From: Photobacterium carnosum
GTDB lineage: Bacteria; Pseudomonadota; Gammaproteobacteria; Enterobacterales; Vibrionaceae
Length of the DNA: 64,000 nucleotides
Assembly (NCBI RefSeq): GCF_002849605.1
Contig: NZ_NPIB01000002.1
Span: 86,520 to 150,519 of the forward strand
Direction: 5' to 3'
The translations under genes were made by a program, and so were the position numbers. Of the stretch, positions 26,828 through 35,985 are shown in pieces. The notes beneath the pieces were generated by a model. It was not told where the DNA came from and ran no database searches. It saw only the letters and a list, made by a program, of their open reading frames with translations. Position 1 is the stretch's first letter; each line of letters starts with the position of its first letter.

Positions 26828-27123
26828 GCGTGATTATTAAAAACCATAAAATTGTAAGTACGTTACGATTTACCAATACAACACACAGCAATTTTACTAT
26901 AAGCCATGACTCAACCATGTCTTGAGTGCATTACGTTAATATTCATAATTAATGTTACAGAATTACAACTTAGTTAGCATATAGTATTGATACGGTTATA
27001 ATAATGAAACGTTAAGCATCCCAACCCGCCTCATGTGACTAATTATAATTAATGTTTTAAAAATATAACATTACCATCAAATATTGATTATAATGTTAAG
27101 GTAATAGAACATTAAGGCGTAGC
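26828..27123. promoter_or_regulatory. regulatory region of hipBA
   Basis: Holds the palindromic motif ATTGTAAGTACGTTACGAT at 26851-26869 and, closer to hipB, an inverted pair TAACATTA-15-TAATGTTA at about 27065-27096 that overlaps a TATAAT-like -10 box. The latter is the likely HipB operator. Confidence 0.5.
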
Positions 27124-27468
27124 ATGAATTACTCTCATATGACACCATCGGCATTAGCCGAATTAATGGGTGACCGCATTAAGCAATACCGATTGAATTG
27201 CAATAAATCTCAAGACGATATAGCCATGATCGCTGGAGTTACACGTCAAAGGATAGCGAGAGCTGAAGCAGGTAAAGCCACTATGGAAACATTTATGGCC
27301 CTGATGTTAGCTCTTGATGCGACTGATTATATAGATTCTTTTCTGCCACCTACCCCAATATCTCCAATTCAACTATCAAAGTTGAAAGGGAAAGAACGAG
27401 TTAGGGCATCAAGTTCAAGAACAATTGGCGATAACGCTACTCAACAAGAGGATGATTTGGGATGGTAA
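27124..27468 (+). CDS. hipB: HipB-like XRE-family antitoxin
   Basis: A 114-aa protein with an XRE helix-turn-helix: IKQYRLNCNKSQDDIAMIAG, then VTRQRIARAEAGKATMETF (about residues 18-60), the standard signature of HipB/lambda-Cro repressors. It overlaps hipA by 7 bases. By family knowledge it neutralises HipA and, with it, represses the operon. Confidence 0.85.
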   Translation: MNYSHMTPSALAELMGDRIKQYRLNCNKSQDDIAMIAGVTRQRIARAEAGKATMETFMALMLALDATDYIDSFLPPTPISPIQLSKLKGKERVRASSSRTIGDNATQQEDDLGW

Positions 27469-28784
27469 AACAATATATTGACGTAAGCTATAATAGCAAG
27501 ATGATTGGGGCGGCGAGCTATGATACTGACTCAAAACAAAGTGCATTTGAATATGATAAACGTTTTATTGATTCAGGCATCGAACTAGCGCCCTTGATGA
27601 TGCCCTTGTCGAAAAAGATTTACACATTCCCCAATATAGATCCTGCGACGTTTAAAGGACTTTCAGGGCTTCTTGCTGACTCATTGCCAGATGATTTCGG
27701 TAATAGTGTGCTTAATGCTTGGGTAGCGCGTAACGGTAGAGCCCCGACGAGCATAACACCATTAGAAAGACTCCAGTATACGGGGCTGCGTGGAATGGGT
27801 GCCTTGACTTACTCACCACCAAGCCACACAAACGGATTTGATCAGTCAAAAGAGATTCAGATTAGTTCACTCGTCGCTGTTGCTCAGGATATTTTAAGTG
27901 AACGTGAAGATTTTGATTTAGCGTTAAATCAAAGTGGTGCTGAAGATAAAGATGGAATGCTCGCGCTAATGTCGGTTGGGATGAGTGCTGGTGGGGCTAG
28001 ACCAAAAGCCGTACTCGCTTTTAGCGAAGACTTTCGACAAGTGCGCTCGGGACAAGTTGAGGCCCCAGCAGGATTTTCTCATTATCTGATGAAATTTGAC
28101 GGGGTCAGCGAGCATAATACAAATAAAGAGACGTTTGGTGATCCCCTGGGTTATGGAGCAATGGAATATACATATTACTTACTTGCTCATGAGCTTTGTG
28201 GGATCGATATGATGCCAACGCGATTACTAAATGAAGGTAACCGCCGTCATTTCTTGACAAAGCGTTTTGATCGAAATGCCAATAAACGCATACATACACA
28301 GACTCTCAATGCTATTGCGCATGTTAGCTACAAAAAGGCAGGGGAATATTCTTACGAGGAATTATTTAGTGTTGCCCGTCAATTAAAACTCACAGCGGTA
28401 GATGCCGAACAATTATTTAAGCGAATGGTATTTAATGTTATTGCTCGAAATCACGATGATCACTCGAAAAATTTTTCTTTTATGATGAATGATGATGGTC
28501 GTTGGTCATTAGCTCCAGCATATGACATCGCATATTCTTACAAACCAGATAGTCGTTGGATAGCTAATCACTGGATGAGCTTGAATAATAAACGGGACAA
28601 TTTTACTCGAAATGACTTTCATCATTTGTCTCGCCTTAGTCCAAGATTTACAACGCAAATGATTGATAATACGATTGATGAGACAATTGAACATGTTTCT
28701 CGATGGAGAGAGTTAGCGTTAGATCAAGCAGTACCATTAAGCCTTATTAATGAGGTAGAGAAAAACCTCAGACTGAAAATATAA
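27462..28784 (+). CDS. hipA: HipA-like serine/threonine kinase toxin
   Basis: A 440-aa HipA kinase. The N-terminal HipA_N fold contains LMMPLSKKIYTFPN and FKGLSGLLADSLPDDFG; the kinase core has GGARPKAVLAF (P-loop-like), the catalytic NHDDHSKNFSF (about 330-340) and LAPAYDIAYSY (DFG-equivalent). Intact, normal length. In E. coli HipA phosphorylates glutamyl-tRNA synthetase and induces dormancy; here it would stabilise the plasmid. A GC-rich hairpin follows at 28798-28822. Confidence 0.9.
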   Translation: MVKQYIDVSYNSKMIGAASYDTDSKQSAFEYDKRFIDSGIELAPLMMPLSKKIYTFPNIDPATFKGLSGLLADSLPDDFGNSVLNAWVARNGRAPTSITPLERLQYTGLRGMGALTYSPPSHTNGFDQSKEIQISSLVAVAQDILSEREDFDLALNQSGAEDKDGMLALMSVGMSAGGARPKAVLAFSEDFRQVRSGQVEAPAGFSHYLMKFDGVSEHNTNKETFGDPLGYGAMEYTYYLLAHELCGIDMMPTRLLNEGNRRHFLTKRFDRNANKRIHTQTLNAIAHVSYKKAGEYSYEELFSVARQLKLTAVDAEQLFKRMVFNVIARNHDDHSKNFSFMMNDDGRWSLAPAYDIAYSYKPDSRWIANHWMSLNNKRDNFTRNDFHHLSRLSPRFTTQMIDNTIDETIEHVSRWRELALDQAVPLSLINEVEKNLRLKI

Positions 28785-28797
28785 AGACATCAAAATG

Positions 28798-28822
28798 GTA
28801 GGGGTTTACTCCCCTACCTTTC
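28798..28822 (+). terminator. hairpin after hipA
   Basis: GGTAGGGG-TTTA-CTCCCCTACC followed by TTTCCCC; weak T-tract. Confidence 0.6.
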
Positions 28823-28905
28823 CCCACCCAAACAATAAAACCAAGACAACTAACGAAAATTGAATTAACATCTTACGAAATCAAAAACAATAGTTAAGCG
28901 CGCAA

Positions 28906-30126
28906 GTGAAAATTTCAAAATTAACAAATATAGCTTTAATCGTTACTGCAACTCTTTCTTCAGCAGCTTTTGCTAATGGTAACGATGCTCGTGGTGTTGG
29001 TATGGGTGGTGTTGGTGTTGCATCTGCCGATTATCTAAGTTCTGGGTTTTATAACCCCGCGCTCGCGGCCCAATATCATGATAATGATGATTTCGGGATG
29101 ATTTTGCCATCAGTCGTATTGTCAGTGCATGACGAAAATGATCTGTACAATAAAATAGATGAATTCCAGTCAATTAATGACACTATTAATAATTTAACGA
29201 CAAGCGGCACTCATTCGATTAATACCACAAGTGCTGAAGCAGATATCGCTAAGTGGATAGATGCACTTAACGCCCTCGATAACTCTACTGTATCTGTAGA
29301 TGTAAATGCCGGTATTGCAGTGTCAGTACCCAATCATTATGCAAGTGCGATTTTATTTACTCGCGCAGTTGCTACTGGACTTATTTCTACTCATGTAGAT
29401 CAGGCTGATATCAACTACATTAAAGAACATGGAAAAGCTCCAGAAAATAACCAGCTCAAATCAAGCGTTAATGCCTTAGCTGGTGGTTATGCGGATATTG
29501 GTCTGTCTCTTGCGCATAACTTTACCCTGCCATTTAACGGCCAATCTTTTGCCGTTGGTATATCACCGAAGATGCAAAAGATTTACGCTCTTAAATATAA
29601 AAAGAACATGGGCGAATTTGAAGACTCTAAATTTAACGTTGGTGATGATCACACTGAAAAATCAGCATTCAACGTAGATTTTGGTTTTACTTATAAGCCA
29701 GCGCAAAATGTTACGATTGGTTTCGCTGCTACCAACTTAATTAAGCAAGAGTTGGAAACAAACATTGAAGTATCGAATAACGTTAAATCGTCAGCCACTT
29801 ACATCATTGAGCCAAAATACACGTTAGGAACATCCTTCTCTAATGAATTAGTTACTATTGCAGCTGATATAGACCTTAACAAACAACATTATTTTAAAGA
29901 GGTTGCGACGAATACCCAGTTTGCGAATTTCGGTGTTGAGTTAAATGCCTGGGACTGGGCGCAATTGCGTGCTGGTTATAGTCATAGCATGACAGATTAC
30001 GCTAAAGATAAGATCAGTGCCGGTATTGGTCTTAAACCATTTGGTGTTTTTGGTGTAGATATTGGTGCCCAATATGGCCAAGACAACAACTACACAGTTG
30101 CAGCGCAGTTTGTACTAACCATTTAA
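28906..30126 (+). CDS. traF: TraF_2-family conjugal transfer outer-membrane protein
   Basis: A 406-aa protein with GTG start and signal peptide (KISKLTNIALIVTATLSSAAFA). The mature start NDARGVGMGGVGVASADYLS, followed by a PALAAQY block, is the hallmark of the TraF_2 family (annotated 'TraF, plasmid transfer operon') and of FadL-like beta barrels; the C-terminus ends in aromatic beta strands (TVAAQFVLTI). It probably forms an outer-membrane barrel. It is away from the main tra operon, so a direct role in transfer is not certain. Confidence 0.75.
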   Translation: MKISKLTNIALIVTATLSSAAFANGNDARGVGMGGVGVASADYLSSGFYNPALAAQYHDNDDFGMILPSVVLSVHDENDLYNKIDEFQSINDTINNLTTSGTHSINTTSAEADIAKWIDALNALDNSTVSVDVNAGIAVSVPNHYASAILFTRAVATGLISTHVDQADINYIKEHGKAPENNQLKSSVNALAGGYADIGLSLAHNFTLPFNGQSFAVGISPKMQKIYALKYKKNMGEFEDSKFNVGDDHTEKSAFNVDFGFTYKPAQNVTIGFAATNLIKQELETNIEVSNNVKSSATYIIEPKYTLGTSFSNELVTIAADIDLNKQHYFKEVATNTQFANFGVELNAWDWAQLRAGYSHSMTDYAKDKISAGIGLKPFGVFGVDIGAQYGQDNNYTVAAQFVLTI

Positions 30127-30138
30127 TCGTAAAATTGT

Positions 30139-30212
30139 ACCTGATTACTGCAATTCACTAGCTACTGGTGAATCACTAGCCATTAGCGAATAGTGGTGAT
30201 CAGGTTTTAATT
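30139..30212 (+). terminator. long hairpin after traF-like gene
   Basis: CCTGATTAC pairs with GTGATCAGG across about 50 bases and is followed by TTTTAATTC; inner CACTAG/CTAGTG-like repeats add further pairing. Confidence 0.5.
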
Positions 30213-30498
30213 CTATCGTTATAGTCGCACAAAACAATTGTCATCCACCAACAAATAACACATCTCAAATTCCTCGTTAAGTGTAAAAATAATTACTCAT
30301 TAATTCACAAATAACCTTTTTGTGAGTATATATTTACGCGTCAAGCAAGAAATCGTAAGTAAATTACGATTACTGAAATGATAATGATGCTCAGAATGAT
30401 AAAATGGTATGCCAATTACATCTAGCAGTACCAATTGCCGCACTAGCGGGTATTAAAAATCATGTAACAATATTTCCAAGACCTCAGTTAAGGGAAAT
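30213..30498. promoter_or_regulatory. promoter region with palindrome CGTAAGTAAATTACG
   Basis: At 30353-30370 TCGTAAGTAAATTACGATT is a near-perfect palindrome; related sequences are at 20500 and 26852. Otherwise AT-rich, no gene. Confidence 0.5.
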
Positions 30499-30879
30499 AT
30501 GTTAAAAATGAAAGACTCAGCTTTAATTTTAGAACTGCTACATCCTGCTCTGCATATTAAGAAGCATAGTGATAATAACCAAAGAGGTATTTTGGATTGT
30601 TGGATTGCAGTACCCATCACAGTCGAACCCTGCGAAGCGATATCTAACTATGCCTCTCAAAACCTGCGTCTATGGTCAAACAGTAAGGAAGATTTCAAGA
30701 CTGCGATAAATGATGCCGTCAAAATTCAATTTGCCAATGATCACTGTCCTGTTGAGATAATAGATAATCAGGTTGATCCGTATTCTTCTCAATGTGAGAT
30801 AACGCTGAAAGATAAGTCAGGCAATGAGGCGATATTTATTTTTGAATTAAAAACTGTTGATGAGGGATTAACTCTATGA
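30499..30879 (+). CDS. orphan protein, first of a two-gene operon
   Basis: A 126-aa acidic protein with alternating strands and helices, without signal or membrane segment. AAGGG sits just before the ATG at 30499; a second ATG at 30508 is possible. Its last bases overlap the next gene (ATGA). No family recognised; the pairing and palindromic promoter suggest a small regulated operon. Confidence 0.55.
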   Translation: MLKMKDSALILELLHPALHIKKHSDNNQRGILDCWIAVPITVEPCEAISNYASQNLRLWSNSKEDFKTAINDAVKIQFANDHCPVEIIDNQVDPYSSQCEITLKDKSGNEAIFIFELKTVDEGLTL

Positions 30880-31427
30880 ACGCAGCTAAAGCAGGCTTTC
30901 CTATGCAGCCTATTTATTTAGATGACGTGTTACGTTTCAAAGAAAACGAGATCGTAGTGTGGTGGGTGGATAACGGCAATATTAACATGAATAAGATTGT
31001 CGCTGAATTTTTCAATAGCAACCCAAATGACTTGCAACAATTCGCTCAATTGATTGGCTATAGCGTTGATGGTTATTTTGAGTTGGGTTACGTATCAAAT
31101 AATACAATCAAGAATATTGAAGGTATTATTGAACGTGATGAATATGGTATGCAAAATTTCAAATCACCATGGCAACCATTAATAATGGATGATAATGGCG
31201 TGGTACACTTCAAATCCAACGAGATATTAGACTATTTTTTAATACAAAATAGTACAACTCTGATGGATATTATGCAGAAAAAAGATGATTTTAGCAGCGA
31301 AGATTTTGAGCAGTTATACATGTTGATTGGTTATAGTGTTGATGGCTTTGTAGGTCAACCAAAGGTGACTGATGAAGCGATTAAAAAAGTAGATATTCTA
31401 GTTGCGAACCAATTCCCATTGAAATAA
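30876..31427 (+). CDS. orphan protein with internal duplication
   Basis: A 183-aa acidic protein built of two related halves of about 75 residues. Each has FK(E/S)NE-I, then a Leu/Gln-rich helix and the motif LIGYSVDG(Y/F): QFAQLIGYSVDGYFEL near residue 58 and QLYMLIGYSVDGFVGQ near residue 156. A related stretch (FNTASFIGCSLVDI) occurs in the 64-aa gene at 32325. No function known. Expressed with the preceding gene and ended by a bidirectional terminator. Confidence 0.6.
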   Translation: MNAAKAGFPMQPIYLDDVLRFKENEIVVWWVDNGNINMNKIVAEFFNSNPNDLQQFAQLIGYSVDGYFELGYVSNNTIKNIEGIIERDEYGMQNFKSPWQPLIMDDNGVVHFKSNEILDYFLIQNSTTLMDIMQKKDDFSSEDFEQLYMLIGYSVDGFVGQPKVTDEAIKKVDILVANQFPLK

Positions 31428-31442
31428 TCGTAAGCCAAATAC

Positions 31443-31475
31443 CGAAAAAACCGACTACTTATTGTCGGTTTTTTA
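31443..31475. terminator. bidirectional terminator
   Basis: AAAAAACCGAC-8-GTCGGTTTTTT, between convergent genes; symmetric A/T runs serve both strands. Confidence 0.88.
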
Positions 31476-31502
31476 CTTTCTGCCGCCTGACGCAACAAAT
31501 AA

Positions 31503-32090
31503 CTATTTACCCATAAGCACCGTTAGCAACTTACTCAATTTTGAAAAGAAGTCGTTTTTACTGGATGCGGCTGTCTTTTTTTTCATCCCCTCTAACGGTT
31601 GGTTAACAAATTCCTCAAACACCTGATCATAACATGTTGGGTCGTTAAGAAGCTTAGTGACTAATGAATTAGGATATTCTACTGGGTGTAGAAGCGGGAT
31701 GTTGTATTTCGTATTAATAAATAACGCCACAGCAGCGGAACGAGAGCGTCCTGAATCACAATTAATAACAATGCTTTTAATGTTAGGATTGGATGTGATC
31801 GCAATGATAGCTTCGATTATGTCGAGCGCTTTATCCGGCATTAAACAATCCGCATAATATTTCGGAAAATCTTTACCAAATTCTTTGATCAATTCTTCGT
31901 CATACGCAGCATCTTCGAATCCAAATGAATAATACATACCCCACTGTTTTTCATAGTTAGCCCCCCAAGCTTCATTTTTACGACTTGTATCCTCATGATT
32001 AACATCATGAATTGATATGTATGCTACATCAGGTTGTGGTGTTATCTTTAATCCGTCACGCAAAGGGATAAAATTCACAAACTCAATCAT
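31503..32090 (-). CDS. protein-tyrosine-phosphatase-like protein 1
   Basis: A 195-aa protein with a CX5R phosphatase loop: IVINCDSGRSRSAAVALFI, in which Cys-Asp-Ser-Gly-Arg-Ser-Arg is a P-loop (about residues 108-114), following a beta strand as in dual-specificity and bacterial tyrosine phosphatases. The usual His before the Cys is Asn. It is related to the protein at 40246: both share the loop region and a following LL-NDP-C(Y/F)D element. Substrate unknown; plasmid phosphatases of this kind could act on host signalling proteins or RNA caps, but that is inference. Confidence 0.6.
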   Translation of the reverse strand: MIEFVNFIPLRDGLKITPQPDVAYISIHDVNHEDTSRKNEAWGANYEKQWGMYYSFGFEDAAYDEELIKEFGKDFPKYYADCLMPDKALDIIEAIIAITSNPNIKSIVINCDSGRSRSAAVALFINTKYNIPLLHPVEYPNSLVTKLLNDPTCYDQVFEEFVNQPLEGMKKKTAASSKNDFFSKLSKLLTVLMGK

Positions 32091-32324
32091 TTTTATACAC
32101 TACTTATTAAAATTGTAAGAAGATTATAATAATAGGGTCATTAACTTACAATTTCATTGATTAAAAAATGAGGTGTATTTGATTAATGTTGCAAATATCA
32201 AGTAAAATTGCCCTCGCAAGGTATTTTCGCCATACGCTTAAGATGACCTCTTGAGCTATCTCGAATATTATTTACCATTCGTTAGCGTAGATAACGTAAA
32301 ATCATAACCAAGGAAAAAATTTTA

Positions 32325-32519
32325 ATGTTTAATCTAAATGAAATTGCATTTAAGCACCACAAGGTCGTAATAAATAAAGCGATAGCATCAAAGGATCCTG
32401 TAGACATTGATGAGGCAAAAGAATATTTGGCTGTATTACTACAGGAGTTTGACGGGAGTTGGTTTAATACAGCATCATTTATTGGTTGTTCATTAGTCGA
32501 TATCAGAATCTTAGCGTGA
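32325..32519 (+). CDS. small orphan protein
   Basis: A 64-aa helical protein (MFNLNEIAFKHHKVVINKA...). AAGGA lies 12 bases upstream of the ATG. The C-terminal FNTASFIGCSLVDIRIL is like the LIGYSVDG repeats of the 183-aa protein at 30876, suggesting a shared small domain. The frame of the next gene begins inside its 3' end. Confidence 0.45.
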   Translation: MFNLNEIAFKHHKVVINKAIASKDPVDIDEAKEYLAVLLQEFDGSWFNTASFIGCSLVDIRILA

Positions 32520-32554
32520 ACAAAAATTATTATAAATCTATAGGACCATTCCGC

Positions 32555-33505
32555 ATGGGCGTAATACCTAATAATCTCTGTAAAATATTAGCCATAACTA
32601 TCTCTCTGTCTCTCCCCTCCGTTTCACTGGCTTTTGGTGGCTATAATATTGAACCAGTACAGCAAGGTGGAATATTAATCGGTAATGCAGGAGCGATTAT
32701 TCAATCGAAGCAACAAGCGATGGCCACGTTAATTGGACAGTGGCAAATCATTAAGACGAGTGACAATTCACGTTATGCCAACGTTCAACCAACAGATTTT
32801 TTTGATATTAGATACGGTAACGCGACAACGGTACTTAATATAAAGCGTCAATATCCTCAAGACGCTGAGTTAGGAAGATCCTTTCAACGTTTATGGAACC
32901 AAAAGGATGGGATTCTAACTGCTATGTGTGTTGGTTTATGGGGTGGTCATGATATGAGTATGGAATCGTTTGTAGCTTACGATAATTATCAAGAAATGAT
33001 GATTCAGGAACATTTATACGAATACTCTGTATTACAAGAACGTGGCCGCGATTATCGCAAGCAATGCGTTGAGTCATATAGAGATAATTCTTTAATGTTT
33101 ATTACTCGTGCCGATAATAGTTACGGTATTAAAAAACACTCACTATTTCCTGTTTATCGTTTTTACGAAGATATGCTTGGCACGTTTAAAAACGAAGTGC
33201 AGACGAATTTATACATTAAACACAGATTTAATGGGTTTGATATGATGAAGAGTGTGGATGTACGTTTAGGAGACGATATAGCAATAGATATCGTTGATAA
33301 TAACCATGTTATTGTTTATGACTTCTTGAGAGGATCAAAGGCTGGTGGTTGGGCTTATTTTCAGCGTGTAGGTCTAAATCGTCTAATGAGCAGAAATTAT
33401 TCTTTACGGATGAACCATAATCAACAGAAACGACCATTAAATATCACAGGGAAAGTTGGTAGTATTGAACATGAAAAAGAGCGTTATCAAGGTGTGTTCA
33501 ATTAA
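32555..33505 (+). CDS. exported orphan protein, family A copy 2
   Basis: The frame opens at a TTG (32486), but the ATG at 32555 has TAGGA 10 bases upstream and starts a clean signal peptide (MGVIPNNLCKILAITISLSL, cleaved near SLAFG), giving 316 aa. Homologous to the product of 21864-22751 in the GQW/GEW block and in the C-terminal RLGDDIAIDIVDNNHVIVYD block. A Gly-rich mature start and two internal Cys are seen. Unknown function; a duplicated plasmid-encoded periplasmic or surface protein. Confidence 0.62.
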   Translation: MGVIPNNLCKILAITISLSLPSVSLAFGGYNIEPVQQGGILIGNAGAIIQSKQQAMATLIGQWQIIKTSDNSRYANVQPTDFFDIRYGNATTVLNIKRQYPQDAELGRSFQRLWNQKDGILTAMCVGLWGGHDMSMESFVAYDNYQEMMIQEHLYEYSVLQERGRDYRKQCVESYRDNSLMFITRADNSYGIKKHSLFPVYRFYEDMLGTFKNEVQTNLYIKHRFNGFDMMKSVDVRLGDDIAIDIVDNNHVIVYDFLRGSKAGGWAYFQRVGLNRLMSRNYSLRMNHNQQKRPLNITGKVGSIEHEKERYQGVFN

Positions 33506-33550
33506 TCGCTAAATGCATTTGCAGGGCATTCAGCGATTAATATTAGTTAA

Positions 33551-34258
33551 CTACTCTGCTATTTCGTAATGACGGCATTTGGGAAAGTTGTCACATCCCC
33601 AAAAATCCATATGTGCAAGTTTACCTCTTTTCCCACGTCTAAATGATAAGCCAGAGCCGCATTCTGGGCATTGTTTGTTAGTTACTGGGATCGATTTATC
33701 TTTATCATTATTTTTTGGTAACGTGATTATGCTGTGATAACAGCATTTTGGGAAATTGTCACACCCCCAAAAAGTTGCCCCGGAAAGTTTCCCTCTTTTT
33801 CCTTTTTTGAACGATAAACCTGAACCGCATTCTGGACATTGTTTGTTAGTTACTGGTTTCTTTTTAACCTTTAATTTTTTTGATTTTAGTTGTTGTCTTT
33901 TAACATTTTTAGCCGAAGATAACGCTATTTCGTTTCTTTTGCAGGCGATATGTTCGCACATTAAAATAGTAAAGCCTTTTAACTCTCCGTTCATTATCGT
34001 TATAGGATGCAAAGCACCCCCACATCGATCACAAATATCGTTATTCGATAACGATATTTGTGTTTTTGGTTCTGAAGTTAAGTTGGATTTTATTGTTACG
34101 TTCACTGAAGAACCAGGATTATTGGTATTGGTTGGTATTGAATTAGCATTGGGTGCTTGTTCTTCGACTCTCCTTTTCCCCTTATCTCTTTTTATCTGTA
34201 CTAACTTACCAATAATTAAAAGTGGAACTAAAAATAATATCAATAAAGTCATATCCAT
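33551..34258 (-). CDS. membrane-anchored protein with C4 zinc fingers (topoisomerase type)
   Basis: A 235-aa protein: N-terminal membrane helix (about 3-19, TLLILFLVPLLIIGKLV), a polar linker, one divergent zinc site (CDRCGGALHPI...CEHIACK, about 76-103) and two near-identical topoisomerase-type C4 fingers CPECGSGLSF(K/R)(K/R)GKRGKL...WGCDNFPKC at about 140-175 and 195-230. Such fingers bind single-stranded DNA at the end of TopA. Here they are tied to the membrane with no topoisomerase domain. It lies 2 bases after the 68-aa membrane protein gene. A role at a membrane-bound DNA step is possible but unproven. Confidence 0.65.
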   Translation of the reverse strand: MDMTLLILFLVPLLIIGKLVQIKRDKGKRRVEEQAPNANSIPTNTNNPGSSVNVTIKSNLTSEPKTQISLSNNDICDRCGGALHPITIMNGELKGFTILMCEHIACKRNEIALSSAKNVKRQQLKSKKLKVKKKPVTNKQCPECGSGLSFKKGKRGKLSGATFWGCDNFPKCCYHSIITLPKNNDKDKSIPVTNKQCPECGSGLSFRRGKRGKLAHMDFWGCDNFPKCRHYEIAE

Positions 34259-34260
34259 GA

Positions 34261-34467
34261 TTATTTTTCGTCCTTATTCTTTTCACATTCAGTATTAAAG
34301 CCAATCTTAATTTTAAGCGTAGACTGTGGTGTTGGTGTTGGTGTCGGTGTCGGTGTCGGTGTCGGTGTCTTCTTTATGCTCTGTAGTTTAAGTACAACAA
34401 AGCAGCCGAAGAAAATACATAAAGCCAATGGCATTAGTATTGTTATGAATGAAATAAAAATATTCAT
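34261..34467 (-). CDS. small membrane protein with Thr-Pro repeat
   Basis: A 68-aa bitopic protein: membrane helix at about 4-28 (FISFITILMPLALCIFFGCF), then (TP)7 and a charged tail ending KNKDEK. The Thr-Pro run is encoded by a hexanucleotide microsatellite (GGTGTC/GGTGTT in the plus strand, 34327-34368) prone to length change. It is directly upstream of the zinc-finger gene in one operon. Confidence 0.5.
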   Translation of the reverse strand: MNIFISFITILMPLALCIFFGCFVVLKLQSIKKTPTPTPTPTPTPTPQSTLKIKIGFNTECEKNKDEK

Positions 34468-34557
34468 TTAGTATTACCCCATACAGTTTTTAAACGTAAA
34501 AAAAGCCGACTTTTATGCCGACTTTTAAAAAATCAATTTTGGCGATACAAATATTAA

Positions 34558-35523
34558 TTAGAAATCGAAACGTGCGCCTAGAGCTAGTTCGTTATGAGCG
34601 TTGTCATGTTGACCACCGATCTGCATTGTGTAACCGGCATAAGTGCGGAAATTAGGATTGAAATAATATGATGCGTTAACAGTTGCTTCGTTTGCAGCTA
34701 TGAGTTTAGCCGCGTCACCATTATGTACTGATTCTAAATATGAATAAGAACCTGACAGTACGATTTGCTCGTTTAGAGCGTATGACGTCGCTAATTCATA
34801 TCCACGAATATGCTTATTAGGGCCAAAGTCGTGAACGATGGCGTCTTGATAAACAATCGCAGCATAAATATTGTCTAGTGAATATGATGCACCAAGCATC
34901 GTTTGTTCATCACGCTGTTCTGATTGACCGTCAACAGTTTTGTTCGCATAAGCTGCGCCTAAAGTAACGCCATATCCCATGTCATACTTTGCTGCGAGTG
35001 ATCCACCAGCTTTATTATTGTGATCTTCTGACTTTCCGCCATCAAACTTGTATGCAGTTTCAACAGTAAGACTGTTAAAGGTCGCGGTGTACGCAAGTTG
35101 ATTATCTTCACGATCCATCAACTTGGTATCTGCAAAGCTTGAGCCAGTATTCTGGATGTCAGTAAAATCAGTCACAAGGCCAAGGGCACTATCCGTTTTA
35201 CCAAACATCAGTTGGTTATTTGCATTACCAGCACCAACGTACAGATAACGTAATTTTTCGATATCTTGAGATACGGCTAAGTCTTTTTCGATGTAACCAA
35301 GGGCGCTATAACCAGAATCAGTAATTTGAGTTTGAGCTAAGATACCAATTCGACCAATTTTAGTGGCGGTCATATCATGATTAGCAAGAATGCTATTTGC
35401 TTCAATACGTCCGTTTAAATCAACAGATAAAGCATCATTGGCAAATATGGTTGATGCAGAAGCACCGCTTGAAAGTGCAAGTGCAGCTGTAGTCACAGCT
35501 ATAGCAATAATGTGCTTTTTCAT
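34558..35523 (-). CDS. Gram-negative porin
   Basis: A 321-aa outer-membrane porin with signal peptide (MKKHIIAIAVTTAALALSSG, cleaved near ASA-S), a barrel start with VDLNGRIEANS and LGYIEKDL, many alternating strands, and a terminal aromatic strand ELALGARFDF ending in Phe, as in the OmpC/OmpU-type families of Vibrio and Photobacterium. The length is typical. Plasmid-borne porins could change permeability or phage sensitivity of the host. It has its own upstream region; two strong terminators at 35901-36025 insulate it from parMR. Confidence 0.82.
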   Translation of the reverse strand: MKKHIIAIAVTTAALALSSGASASTIFANDALSVDLNGRIEANSILANHDMTATKIGRIGILAQTQITDSGYSALGYIEKDLAVSQDIEKLRYLYVGAGNANNQLMFGKTDSALGLVTDFTDIQNTGSSFADTKLMDREDNQLAYTATFNSLTVETAYKFDGGKSEDHNNKAGGSLAAKYDMGYGVTLGAAYANKTVDGQSEQRDEQTMLGASYSLDNIYAAIVYQDAIVHDFGPNKHIRGYELATSYALNEQIVLSGSYSYLESVHNGDAAKLIAANEATVNASYYFNPNFRTYAGYTMQIGGQHDNAHNELALGARFDF

Positions 35524-35900
35524 GCATTTAATCCTTAAAAAATTATTGTTATCGCATTACGGAACTTTTTGTCGTAATTGAAACACGACGAATCACCGCA
35601 TTGTAACGTGACACGTTGACATTGCAAGTCAAAACGAAATCAATAAAACAATTGAATCAAAAAACCAATGAACAATAACGCTTAATTTTGTAATATTTAC
35701 ATAATTAAGGTTGATATTTAACCAAGTGATATTAATTAAGTCGCATCAACGTAACGGTTAACTTATACTTGCTTCGCTGTATCATTATGCTGTGTTGATG
35801 TTTTAACGCATTCTGAGAGCGAGAAGCGAAACTCTAAATTCGTACTGGATGGGGTTACCAAAACCAATAATCAGTAAAATGGGAAAAAATCTTTAATCTT

Positions 35901-35942
35901 AAAAACGGTAATAACCAGGAATGGTTATTACCGTTTTTTTTC
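35901..35942. terminator. strong bidirectional terminator
   Basis: AAAAACGGTAATAACC-6-GGTTATTACCGTTTTTTTT, 16-bp stem. Confidence 0.9.
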
Positions 35943-35985
35943 AATAAGACATTAGTTAATGTTACCCCCCTTTATTTTCATCAAA

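Noticed and set aside
34480..34540. Terminator after the porin gene made by two GCCGAC copies.
   Set aside because: The copies are direct, not inverted, so they cannot pair as a simple hairpin.
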